A stretch of 7,526 nucleotides of DNA from Clostridia bacterium (lineage in GTDB: Bacteria; Bacillota_A; Clostridia; Christensenellales; Aristaeellaceae). Positions 1-6,973 of this stretch are shown here, one piece after another. Location: positions 1 to 7,526 of the forward strand of contig JAFQIF010000052.1 of NCBI GenBank assembly GCA_017397695.1, given 5' to 3'. The translations under genes and the position numbers were made by a program. The notes below the pieces were generated by a model. That model was not told the origin of the DNA, searched no databases, and worked only from the letters and a program-made list of their open reading frames with translations. Numbering within the stretch: position 1 is the stretch's first letter; every line of letters begins with the position of its first letter.

Positions 1-1140
1 ATGATGCACTCCGGTTCCGTGGTCGATTTGTCCACAGTGGGCGGCATATGTGTGGATAAGCATTCGACCGGCGGTGTGGGCGATACGACGACGCTCGTGC
101 TCGTTCCGCTGGCGGCGGCGTGCGGCGCGAAGGTCGCCAAGCTCTCCGGCCGCGGCCTTGGCCATACCGGCGGCACGCTGGATAAGCTTGAGAGTATTCC
201 GGACTGCAGCGTCGACGTCTCTCAGGAGGATTTTATCGCGCAGGTGCAGAGGATTGGCTGCGCGGTTATCGGGCAGACACAGGACCTCTGTCCGGCGGAT
301 AAGGCGCTCTATGCGCTGCGCGACGTGACGGGCACGGTGGGCAGCGTTCCGCTGATCGCCTCGAGCATTGTCAGCAAGAAGCTGGCCAGCGGTGCTGGCG
401 CGATCGTGCTGGATGTGAAGACCGGCTCAGGTGCGCTGATGCAGACGGTGGAGGAATCCATCGAGCTGGCGAAAGCTATGGTCGAGATCGGCGCACAGGC
501 AGGCAAGCCTATCCTTGCGCTGGTCACGGGCATGGATCAGCCGCTGGGTACGCATGTGGGCAACGCCCTGGAGGTTAAGGAAGCGATTGACATCCTTTCC
601 GGCAGGGCAAAGGGCGATCTGCTGACGGTTTCGCTGGAGCTGGGCAGCCGCATGCTGGTGGCAAGCGGCATTGCCAAGGATGTAGAGGACGGCAAGACGA
701 GGATGATCGCAGCGCTGGAGAGCGGTGCAGGCCTTGCCAAGCTGAAGGAGATGATCACCGCGCAGGGCGGCGATGGCCGCGTGTGCGATGATTTGGCGTA
801 TCTGCCGCATGCGGCGTATAAGATCAGCGTGCCTGCGCCGTCGGATGGTTTTGTGGCCCGGATGGATACGACAGCCATTGGCTACTGCGCCCAGAGCCTT
901 GGCGCGGGCAGACAGAAGAAGACCGACGTCATCGATCCGGCTGTGGGCCTGGTGATGGACGTGCGCCTGGGCGATTATGTCAAGGCGGGCGACAGTCTGG
1001 CGACACTGTATCTCAATAAGCGCGAGCTGGCCAATGCCGCTGTTGCGCAGATGCAGCAGGCGATTGTGATTACGAAGGAAAAACCGGAGCTGCCGCCGCT
1101 GATTCATGCGGCAGTGTCCGCGCAGGGCGTCACCCAATAA
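1..1140 (+). CDS. pdp: Pyrimidine-nucleoside phosphorylase, 5'-truncated by the window edge
   Basis: Cytosolic enzyme of pyrimidine salvage: phosphorolysis of uridine, thymidine or deoxyuridine to base plus (deoxy)ribose-1-phosphate. Only 379 residues are in view. Aligned from memory to Bacillus Pdp, residue 1 here matches about residue 61, so some 61 residues lie upstream and the ATG at base 1 is an internal methionine, not the start. Visible signatures are the phosphate-binding segment KHSTGGVGDTTT (residues 20-31), LSGRGLGHTGGT (48-59), and the base-contacting Arg107, Ser122 and Lys126 within ALRDVTGTVGS and ASSIVSKK, which match Arg168, Ser183 and Lys187 of the Bacillus enzyme at a constant offset. 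The C-terminal alpha/beta domain, with the glycine-rich LGAGR segment (300-304), runs to a TAA stop. The projected full length of about 440 fits the family (about 433). The ABC gene starts 24 bases later with no terminator between, so co-transcription is likely. Thymidine phosphorylase (deoA) is the alternative name; the Bacillota type favours pdp. Confidence 0.93.
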   Translation: MMHSGSVVDLSTVGGICVDKHSTGGVGDTTTLVLVPLAAACGAKVAKLSGRGLGHTGGTLDKLESIPDCSVDVSQEDFIAQVQRIGCAVIGQTQDLCPADKALYALRDVTGTVGSVPLIASSIVSKKLASGAGAIVLDVKTGSGALMQTVEESIELAKAMVEIGAQAGKPILALVTGMDQPLGTHVGNALEVKEAIDILSGRAKGDLLTVSLELGSRMLVASGIAKDVEDGKTRMIAALESGAGLAKLKEMITAQGGDGRVCDDLAYLPHAAYKISVPAPSDGFVARMDTTAIGYCAQSLGAGRQKKTDVIDPAVGLVMDVRLGDYVKAGDSLATLYLNKRELANAAVAQMQQAIVITKEKPELPPLIHAAVSAQGVTQ

Positions 1141-1164
1141 AAGAAACAGCATACGATAAGAGCT

Positions 1165-2973
1165 ATGAAGAAGAGAGTTTTAAGCAAGTTTTCAGATGGC
1201 TGGAAGAAAAAAGCAAAGCTGCTTGTGCGCCATCTGCGTCCGGCTGCGTCGGCGTTTGCGATCGGTGTAGGCGCGTCGTTTGCCGCGACGCTGCTGCGCA
1301 CGGTGTTCACACAGGTCATCCGCTTTACGGTGGACGGCGTGATTCTGGGTGAAACGGCGGGGCTGCCGGGATGGTTGGCCGCCCTTGAGCCGGGAAAGAT
1401 GCTCGCTGCGGCCTGTACGCTGGCGGCCGGTGTGGCCATTTTGGAGTTCGCGGTCGGCTTCATTCACGATTCCAGCCTGCCCAAGGGTTCCGAGCGCTTT
1501 GTTAAGTCGCTGCGCGATTCACTCTACAGCCATATTCAGCGCCTGCCGTTTTCCTGGCATGCGAAGAATCCTACGGGCGACATCATTCAGCGCTGCACCT
1601 CGGATGTCGAGGTGGTACGCGCGTTTATCGCCGATCAGGTGGTCGAATTTGTCAGCACAATCTTCCTCATCGCGGTGTATATGACGATGATGTTCACCAT
1701 GAATGTGAAGATTTCGCTGCTGGCCTGCGCGTTTGTGCCGCTGGTCATCGGTACGTCCATCTATTATCATGGCAAAATCGGCAAGAGCTTTACCGCGTTT
1801 GACGAATCGGAGGGCGCGCTGTCCTCGATTGTGCAGGAGAACCTGACCGGCGTGCGCGTGGTGCGCGCCTTTGGCCGTGAGCGCGACGAACTGAAAAAGT
1901 TTCGCGATCGCAACGATAAGCACACCTCGCTTTGGCTGAAGATGGGCAGCATGATGACGTCCTTCTGGACGTTTGGCGATACAGTCAGCTTTGTGCAGCT
2001 CTTTCTGGTCATCATTCTGGGTGTGCACATGTGCGTCAGCGGCGAGATTACGCTGGGCACGTACCTGGCTTTCATCAATTACACCAAGCAGATGAACTGG
2101 CCTGTGCGTGGTTTGGGCCGCGTGATTACGAACATGAGCAAGGTTGGTGTGTCCATCGACCGTCTGCTCTATATCATCGAATCCGAAGAAGAGCATGCGC
2201 CCGAGAATCCGAAGACGGCAGACATGCGCGGCGATATCCGCTTTGATCATGTGAGCTTTGCCTACGATGAAAAGCCTGTGCTGCGGGACGTGAGCTTCAC
2301 CGTGCCAGGCGGTTCAACGCTGGGTATTCTGGGCGAAACGGGCAGCGGCAAGAGCACCGTTGCGCTGTTGATGGCCAGACTCTACGATCCGCAGGCGGGC
2401 GCGATCAGCATCGGCGGCGTGGATCTGCGGGATATGGATCAGGCCGTACTGCGCAGGGGCGTAGGCGTTGTGCTGCAGGAGCCGTTCCTCTTCTCGCGCA
2501 CGCTCAAGGAAAACGTGATGATCGCCGCGCAAGGGGCGGCGGACGAACAGGTGGACGCTGCTGTGAAGGACGCCTGCCTGTACGCGTCCATTCAGGAATT
2601 CAAGGAAGGCTACGATACCGTCGTCGGCGAGCGCGGCGTCACGCTCTCGGGCGGACAAAAGCAGCGCACCGCGATTGCGCGTACGCTTCTCTCCGGCGCG
2701 CCGGTCATGGTGTTTGATGATTCGCTCTCCGCTGTGGATGCGAAGACCGACGCGGCGATCCGCGAGCGGCTGCGAGCTGCGGCAGGAGGCTCTACGCTCA
2801 TCCTGATCGCGCATCGTGTTTCCACACTCGTGCAGGCGGATCAGATCATCGTGCTGCGCGATGGAGAGATTGCCGAACGCGGTACGCATGAGGAATTGCT
2901 TGCGCTGGGCGGCATCTACGCGCGGACTGCGGCGATGCAGAGCGCACGAGGGGAGGCGGAAGCGGATGAGTGA
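1165..2973 (+). CDS. ABC exporter half-transporter, degenerate-site subunit (ABC1)
   Basis: A 602-residue half-transporter with a six-helix type IV exporter membrane domain (residues about 28-325) and an ATPase domain (about 355-590). ATPase motifs: Walker A GETGSGKST (390-398), Q-loop Gln438, signature LSGGQKQR (494-501), Walker B VMVFDDSLSAVD with Asp518, and H-loop His550. The residue after the Walker B aspartate is Asp519 rather than the catalytic glutamate. This DDSLSAVD form is typical of the degenerate subunit of heterodimeric exporters such as BmrC of BmrCD and TM287 of TM287/288. The intact LSGGQ of this chain would complete the consensus ATP site of its partner. The partner gene follows with an 8-base overlap. 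The start is the first ATG after pdp; its Shine-Dalgarno is poor (only AAGAG within two bases of the ATG), so translation may depend on coupling to pdp, whose stop is 24 bases upstream. The lysine-rich N-terminus fits a cytosolic lead-in to helix 1. Substrate unknown: drug, lipid or peptide are all possible. Confidence 0.93.
   Translation: MKKRVLSKFSDGWKKKAKLLVRHLRPAASAFAIGVGASFAATLLRTVFTQVIRFTVDGVILGETAGLPGWLAALEPGKMLAAACTLAAGVAILEFAVGFIHDSSLPKGSERFVKSLRDSLYSHIQRLPFSWHAKNPTGDIIQRCTSDVEVVRAFIADQVVEFVSTIFLIAVYMTMMFTMNVKISLLACAFVPLVIGTSIYYHGKIGKSFTAFDESEGALSSIVQENLTGVRVVRAFGRERDELKKFRDRNDKHTSLWLKMGSMMTSFWTFGDTVSFVQLFLVIILGVHMCVSGEITLGTYLAFINYTKQMNWPVRGLGRVITNMSKVGVSIDRLLYIIESEEEHAPENPKTADMRGDIRFDHVSFAYDEKPVLRDVSFTVPGGSTLGILGETGSGKSTVALLMARLYDPQAGAISIGGVDLRDMDQAVLRRGVGVVLQEPFLFSRTLKENVMIAAQGAADEQVDAAVKDACLYASIQEFKEGYDTVVGERGVTLSGGQKQRTAIARTLLSGAPVMVFDDSLSAVDAKTDAAIRERLRAAAGGSTLILIAHRVSTLVQADQIIVLRDGEIAERGTHEELLALGGIYARTAAMQSARGEAEADE
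2951..2956 (+). promoter_or_regulatory. Ribosome binding site of the second ABC gene
   Basis: GGGAGG sits inside the last codons of the first ABC gene and ends 9 bases before the ATG at 2966. It fixes that ATG as the start: the reading frame is open further upstream to an ATG at 2816, but those 50 extra codons lie inside the neighbouring gene and encode nothing like an ABC N-terminus. Confidence 0.8.
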
Positions 2974-4786
2974 GCATCGTGAATATGCGAGCAAGGCATT
3001 TTCGCTCAAGCCCTGGCTGAAGCTCCTGCCTGTTACGCGCAATGCATGGCCGGCCTGCGCGCTGTCCATCATTTCCAACCTGCTGCTGGCGGGTATCGAT
3101 TTCTATCTGCCGCTGCTGCAGAGCCGTGTGGTGGACGACTACATTGCGGCGGGTACGCTGGATGGTTTTGGCGGTTATATCTTCAAGTATGCGATCATCG
3201 GCGTCATTCAGCTGGTTTTCATCATCCTGTATTTTAAGGGCTGCATGCAGTGCGAAGCCTATTCCTGCCGTGATCTGCGCGATGCGTGTTTCGTCAATCT
3301 GCAGAAGCTCAGCCTGGATTACCACAACACGACGAGTGCAGGCCACAGTTTATCCCGCGTGATGAGCGATACGAGCAAGATCGCCGAGATGATGGCGTGG
3401 ACGGTCTCCGATACGCTTTGGGGCTTTGCGTATATCATCGGTGTCTTCTGCGTCATGGCGAGTCTGTCGCTCAAGCTCGCTGTGACGCTGCTGGTGATCG
3501 CGCCGATCGTCGTGCTGCTCACCTTCTATTTCCAGAAGAAGCTGATCGTGCTCAACCGTCAGGTGCGTGCGGAGCATTCCAAAATCACTGGCGGTTACAA
3601 CGAGGGCATCATGGGCGCGAAGACGAGCAAGACGCTTGCGCTGGAGGATCAGCTGTGCGGCGAGTTTGAGGAAATTACCGCCCGGGCGGCGCGCGCAGGC
3701 ATTCTGCATGCGCGCATGCGCGCGATTTATGTGCCGCTGATTGTGCTGTGCGGCACGCTGGCAGCCAGCGTTACGCTTTATCGCGGCGGCCATATGGTGC
3801 AGCAGGGCGAGGTGACCCTTGGCACGCTCAGCGCGTTTATGACCTATGCCACGGGCCTTTTCCAGTCCTTCCGCTGGCAGGCGGCGCGTATCTCCCAGCT
3901 CATCTCTCTGCAGGCCAATGTTGAGCGTGTGTCCGGCCTCATTCATGAGACGCCGACAGTAACGGACAGCGCAGAGGTAGAGGCCAAGTACGGCGACTGC
4001 TTTGATCCGAAGAAGGAAAGTTGGGAGCCGATGCTGGGCGAAGTGACCTTCGAGGACGTCTCCTTTACCTATCCGGATGGCGGCGAGGAAGTGCTGTCTC
4101 ATTTCTCCATGCATGTTCCGGCGGGCAATACGATTGCCATCGTCGGCGAGACGGGCGCAGGCAAATCCACACTGGTGAACCTGGCCTGCCGTTTTTATGA
4201 GCCGACGGGCGGCCGTGTGCTTATCGACGGTGTCGATGTGCAGCAGCGCAGCCAGCTCTGGCTGCACAGCCACATCGGCTATGTGCTTCAGGAGCCGCAT
4301 CTCTTTTCCGGTACGATCCGCGAGAATATCCGCTACGGACGGCCGGATGCCACGGATGAAGAGGTGGAAGCTGCTGCGCGTGCGGTGAATGCCGACCGGA
4401 TTGCAGCCAAGCTGCCCAAGGGATACGAGACGGACGTGGGCGAGTGCGGCGACAATCTTTCTACGGGAGAAAAGCAGCTCATCTCTTTTGCCCGCGCGAT
4501 CATCGCAAAACCGAGGATCTTCGTGCTTGATGAGGCGACCAGCTCCGTGGATACTGCGACTGAGCAGATGATCCAGCAGGCGACAAGGACGCTTATGGAC
4601 GGCACCACCTCCTTTGTCGTTGCTCACAGGCTTTCCACCATCCGTCAGGCCGATGCGATACTGGTCATCGATCACGGCAGGATCGTGGAGCAGGGTACGC
4701 ATGAGCAGCTGCTCGCTGCCTGCGGCGCGTATTACGGTCTGTATACGACGCAACTGAGCAAACAGGAAAAGAAGAATATCTCTTGA
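2966..4786 (+). CDS. ABC exporter half-transporter, catalytic-site subunit (ABC2)
   Basis: A 606-residue half-transporter starting MSEHREYASK. The membrane domain covers about residues 28-315 and the ATPase domain about 358-600. ATPase motifs: Walker A GETGAGKST (394-402), Q-loop Gln442, Walker B IFVLDEATSSVD with Asp522 and catalytic Glu523, and H-loop His554. The signature is altered to LSTGEKQL (498-505) instead of LSGGQ. This is complementary to ABC1: the intact Walker B glutamate here pairs with the normal LSGGQ of ABC1 to make the consensus ATP site, while the altered signature pairs with the Asp519 site of ABC1 to make the degenerate site. That split is the hallmark of heterodimeric exporters such as TM287/288, BmrCD and LmrCD. 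The linker before the ATPase domain (about 335-358) contains a KYGDCFDPKKESWEP-type segment that I recall from clostridial relatives. The 8-base overlap with ABC1 suggests translational coupling and 1:1 synthesis. The TGA stop lies inside the -35 box of the thrS promoter. Substrate unknown. Confidence 0.93.
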   Translation: MSEHREYASKAFSLKPWLKLLPVTRNAWPACALSIISNLLLAGIDFYLPLLQSRVVDDYIAAGTLDGFGGYIFKYAIIGVIQLVFIILYFKGCMQCEAYSCRDLRDACFVNLQKLSLDYHNTTSAGHSLSRVMSDTSKIAEMMAWTVSDTLWGFAYIIGVFCVMASLSLKLAVTLLVIAPIVVLLTFYFQKKLIVLNRQVRAEHSKITGGYNEGIMGAKTSKTLALEDQLCGEFEEITARAARAGILHARMRAIYVPLIVLCGTLAASVTLYRGGHMVQQGEVTLGTLSAFMTYATGLFQSFRWQAARISQLISLQANVERVSGLIHETPTVTDSAEVEAKYGDCFDPKKESWEPMLGEVTFEDVSFTYPDGGEEVLSHFSMHVPAGNTIAIVGETGAGKSTLVNLACRFYEPTGGRVLIDGVDVQQRSQLWLHSHIGYVLQEPHLFSGTIRENIRYGRPDATDEEVEAAARAVNADRIAAKLPKGYETDVGECGDNLSTGEKQLISFARAIIAKPRIFVLDEATSSVDTATEQMIQQATRTLMDGTTSFVVAHRLSTIRQADAILVIDHGRIVEQGTHEQLLAACGAYYGLYTTQLSKQEKKNIS

Positions 4787-4811
4787 CTTTTTCGCCTTTC
4801 GCGCATATACT
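4783..4811 (+). promoter_or_regulatory. Sigma-A promoter of the thrS T-box transcript
   Basis: The -35 box TTGACT (4783-4788) and the -10 box TATACT (4806-4811) are separated by exactly 17 bases; each is one base from consensus. Transcription would begin near A4818, just 5' of the T-box Stem I. The -35 box overlaps the stop codon of the upstream ABC gene (TGA at 4784-4786), so there is no spare intergenic DNA before the promoter. Confidence 0.85.
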
Positions 4812-4817
4812 GTTTTT

Positions 4818-5032
4818 ATCTGAAATGACGAAGAAGAGTAACCGCTTCAGGCTTGTCAAAAGAGAGATGCGTCATCGGCTGAAAGCGCATCGGCAGAGCG
4901 AGGCGGCGAAGACCACCTTCTGATCGGGTCGCGAGGCGCGCGATACAGCGGCAAAGAGCACCAATCAGGGTGGAACCACGGGCAGATATTTTCCGCTCGT
5001 CCCTCGAACAAACGCGAGGGACGGGCGTTTTT
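4818..5032 (+). promoter_or_regulatory. T-box leader, threonine-specific (specifier ACC)
   Basis: Transcriptional T-box riboswitch that senses uncharged tRNA-Thr. Stem I: a basal helix AGAAG (4832-4836) with CTTCT (4917-4921); the 5' side of the specifier loop AGTA (4837-4840); an upper helix CCGCTT (4842-4847) with AGGCGG (4901-4906); an AGAGAG element (4861-4866); and a distal hairpin GATGCG (4866-4871) with CGCATC (4886-4891), closing a loop that carries CGGCTG. The 3' side of the specifier loop reads CGAAG-ACC-A, giving ACC (4912-4914), a threonine codon, followed by the usual purine. Stem III is TCGCG/CGCGA (4929-4943). The T-box sequence AGGGTGGAACCACG is at 4967-4980. In the antiterminator AGGG (4967-4970) pairs with CCCT (5001-5004) and ACGGGC (4978-4983) with GCTCGT (4995-5000), leaving the UGGAACC bulge for the tRNA acceptor end. 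The specifier agrees with the downstream thrS. Helices were paired by eye. Confidence 0.95.
4994..5032 (+). terminator. T-box intrinsic terminator before thrS
   Basis: A 13-bp stem, CGCTCGTCCCTCG (4994-5006) with CGAGGGACGGGCG (5015-5027), contains one G-U pair, closes an 8-base loop and is followed by TTTTT (5028-5032). Its 5' arm overlaps the bases needed for the antiterminator (4995-5004), so the two structures exclude each other. Uncharged tRNA-Thr should favour read-through into thrS. Confidence 0.95.
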
Positions 5033-5071
5033 CGTCTCTCAGCAAAATGTCTTGACAAGGAGAGGAACACA

Positions 5072-6868
5072 ATGAAGATCATCTACAACGATGGCAGCGT
5101 GGCCGAGTGCCCGCAGGAAGAAGAACTGCACGTTCTGCGCCATACCGCAGCGCATATTCTGGCGCAGGCGGTCAAGAATCTCTATCCGCAGGCGCATTTT
5201 GCCTATGGTCCTGCAACCGAGAACGGCTTCTACTACGACGTCGATCTGGGCGATGTGAAGCTGGCGGACACTGATCTGGCGAAGATTGAGGCCGAGATGA
5301 ACAAGATCGTCAAGGCCAATATGCCCATTAAGGCGTTCACCCTGCCGCGCGCGGAGGCGATCGCGCTGATGCAGGAGCGCGGCGAAATTTACAAGGTTGA
5401 ACACATCGGCGACCTGGCCGAGGATGCGGTGATCAGCTTCTATCAGCAGGGCGACTACATCGATATGTGCGTAGGCCCGCACCTGTGCTACACCAAGGCG
5501 CTCAAGGCGTTCAAACTGACCCAGGTTTCCGGCGCCTACTGGAAGAACGATCGCAACAATAAGATGCTTACCCGTATCAACGGTACGGCCTTTGCCACCA
5601 AGGACGAGCTTGCTGCGCATATGACCGCGCTCGAGGAAGCCCGAAAGCGCGATCACAACAAGCTCGGCCGCGAGCTGGAGTACTTTACCACCGTCGACAG
5701 CATCGGTCAGGGCCTGCCGATCCTGCTGCCCAAGGGTGCGCGCGTCATTCAGCTGCTGCAGCGCTGGGTGGAGGATGAGGAGCAGAAGCGCGGCTATCTG
5801 CTCACCAAGACCCCGCTGATGGCCAAGCGCGATCTGTACCGTATCTCCGGCCACTGGGATCACTATCTGGACGGCATGTTCATCCTGGGCGATCCGCATG
5901 ACGAGGAGAAGGAGTGCTTCGCCCTGCGTCCGATGACCTGCCCGTTCCAGTATCAGGTGTATCTCAATCGCATGCGTTCCTATCGGGATCTGCCGATGCG
6001 CTTGGGTGAGACGAGCACGCTCTTCCGCAATGAGGATTCCGGCGAGATGCACGGCCTGATCCGTGTCCGCCAGTTTACCATTTCCGAGGGCCATCTTGTG
6101 CTGCGTCCGGATCAGCTGGAGGAGGAGTTTGCCGGCTGTCTGAGCCTGGCGAAGTACATGCTGGACACCGTTGGCCTGGCGGAGGATGTTTCTTATCGCT
6201 TCAGCCAGTGGGATCCGAGCAACACCGCCAAGTATGAGGGTACGGCCGAGCAGTGGGATGAGGCGCAGACGCTGATGGAGAAGATCCTCAAGAAGCTCGA
6301 TGTGCCGTATACCGTGGGTATCGACGAGGCTGCTTTCTACGGCCCGAAGCTCGATATCCAGATCAAGAATGTCTTCGGCAAGGAAGATACGCTGATTACC
6401 ATCCAGATCGACATGCTGCTGGCCAAGAAGTTCGGCATGGAATATGTCGACGCCGACGGCCAGAAGAAGATGCCCTATATCATTCACCGCACCTCCCTGG
6501 GCTGCTACGAGCGTACGCTGGCGCTGTTGATTGAAAAGTATGCCGGCGCGTTCCCGACCTGGCTCGCTCCGACGCAGGTGAAGATCCTCACCGTCACCGA
6601 AAAGGGCGACGAGTGGGCCCGCGAGGTGGAGCGAGAGCTCTTCAGCCGCGGCATGCGTGTGGAACTGGATCTGCGCAACGAGAAGATCGGCTTCAAGATT
6701 CGCCAGGCGCAGCAGGAGAAGGTGCCGTACATGCTGGTCATCGGCGGCAAGGAAGCGGAGGATAAGCTGGTCGCCGTGCGCAACCGCAAGGAAGGTGATC
6801 TGGGTACGATGACGCTGGAAGCTGTCGTTGATAAGCTGGAGGAAGAGATCCGTACCAAGGCGCGCTGA
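5072..6868 (+). CDS. thrS: Threonyl-tRNA synthetase with a vestigial TGS domain
   Basis: Cytosolic class II synthetase that charges tRNA-Thr and edits Ser-tRNA-Thr. The start at 5072 is preceded by AAGGAGAGG (5057-5065) at normal spacing and lies 39 bases past the T-box terminator; upstream in-frame codons belong to the leader. The protein has 598 residues against about 640 for typical bacterial ThrRS. The shortfall is at the N-terminus: a TGS-like first strand (MKIIYNDGSV, 1-10) is followed almost directly by the editing domain. Editing residues are intact: HTAAH (24-28) and CVGPH (133-137, Cys133 and His137). Catalytic core: motif 2 region GETSTLFRNEDSGEMHGLIRVR (312-333), zinc ligands Cys290 (RPMTCP), His341 (SEGH) and His472 (IIHRTSLG), and motif 3 LGCYER (476-481). 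The C-terminal anticodon-binding domain begins near 500 (APTQVKIL). RPMTCPFQ and TISEGH differ from the E. coli MNCPGH and TQDDAH forms, suggesting a divergent clostridial subgroup. Controlled by the T-box upstream. Confidence 0.96.
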   Translation: MKIIYNDGSVAECPQEEELHVLRHTAAHILAQAVKNLYPQAHFAYGPATENGFYYDVDLGDVKLADTDLAKIEAEMNKIVKANMPIKAFTLPRAEAIALMQERGEIYKVEHIGDLAEDAVISFYQQGDYIDMCVGPHLCYTKALKAFKLTQVSGAYWKNDRNNKMLTRINGTAFATKDELAAHMTALEEARKRDHNKLGRELEYFTTVDSIGQGLPILLPKGARVIQLLQRWVEDEEQKRGYLLTKTPLMAKRDLYRISGHWDHYLDGMFILGDPHDEEKECFALRPMTCPFQYQVYLNRMRSYRDLPMRLGETSTLFRNEDSGEMHGLIRVRQFTISEGHLVLRPDQLEEEFAGCLSLAKYMLDTVGLAEDVSYRFSQWDPSNTAKYEGTAEQWDEAQTLMEKILKKLDVPYTVGIDEAAFYGPKLDIQIKNVFGKEDTLITIQIDMLLAKKFGMEYVDADGQKKMPYIIHRTSLGCYERTLALLIEKYAGAFPTWLAPTQVKILTVTEKGDEWAREVERELFSRGMRVELDLRNEKIGFKIRQAQQEKVPYMLVIGGKEAEDKLVAVRNRKEGDLGTMTLEAVVDKLEEEIRTKAR

Positions 6869-6917
6869 GATTCTTTCAGTAGCGGCTACAAAAAAGAAAG
6901 TATTTCTAATAAAATGC

Positions 6918-6946
6918 TTGACATTCGGGCGGCTTCGCTGTATACT
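6918..6946 (+). promoter_or_regulatory. Sigma-A promoter of infC
   Basis: A perfect -35 box TTGACA (6918-6923) and a -10 box TATACT (6941-6946) are spaced by 17 bases, closer to consensus than the thrS promoter. The A/T-rich stretch just upstream (6890-6915), out of character with the GC-rich surroundings, could act as an UP element. The expected start is near 6952-6953. The left arm of an 11-bp inverted repeat occupies the spacer (6926-6936). Confidence 0.88.
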
Positions 6947-6973
6947 GATCCAGTACGAAGTAGAAGCCGCCCG
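6926..6973 (+). repeat. Perfect 11-bp inverted repeat around the infC -10 box
   Basis: CGGGCGGCTTC (6926-6936) is the exact reverse complement of GAAGCCGCCCG (6963-6973), with a 26-base gap that contains the -10 box and the predicted start point. The left arm is promoter spacer and would be absent from RNA begun at this promoter; it would be present only in read-through RNA from thrS. Possible roles are a protein operator or an RNA hairpin specific to read-through transcripts. The function is unproven. Confidence 0.7.

Noticed and set aside
1..3. ATG at base 1 as the true start of the phosphorylase
   Set aside because: Family alignment places it at about residue 61; the conserved N-terminal helical domain is missing and must lie upstream of the window.
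1141..1164. Separate promoter or terminator between pdp and the ABC genes
   Set aside because: Only 24 bases, with no hairpin, T-run or promoter boxes.
2816..2965. 50-codon N-terminal extension of the second ABC protein
   Set aside because: It lies inside the first ABC gene, encodes an arginine/cysteine-rich stretch unlike any ABC N-terminus, and a good ribosome binding site points to 2966.
3350..4753. 467-codon open frame on the - strand across the second ABC gene
   Set aside because: Same cause: it is antisense to clear ATPase motifs, and its translation resembles no family.
5052..5057. Second TTGACA after the T-box terminator, as a possible tRNA-independent thrS promoter
   Set aside because: No -10-like sequence at 16-18 bases; that position falls on the thrS start codon region.
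4970..5071. 34-codon extension of ThrRS from an ATG-less start at 4970
   Set aside because: This region is the T-box antiterminator and terminator; it is structural RNA, and a strong ribosome binding site marks 5072.
5039..6487. 482-codon open frame on the - strand across thrS
   Set aside because: A shadow of a GC-rich gene: low-complexity Leu/Gln/Ala/His-rich translation with no recognisable domain, opposite a certain gene.
6879..6889. GTAGCGGCTAC after thrS as a terminator
   Set aside because: Only a 4-bp stem with a 3-base loop, followed by an A-run rather than a T-run on the transcribed strand.
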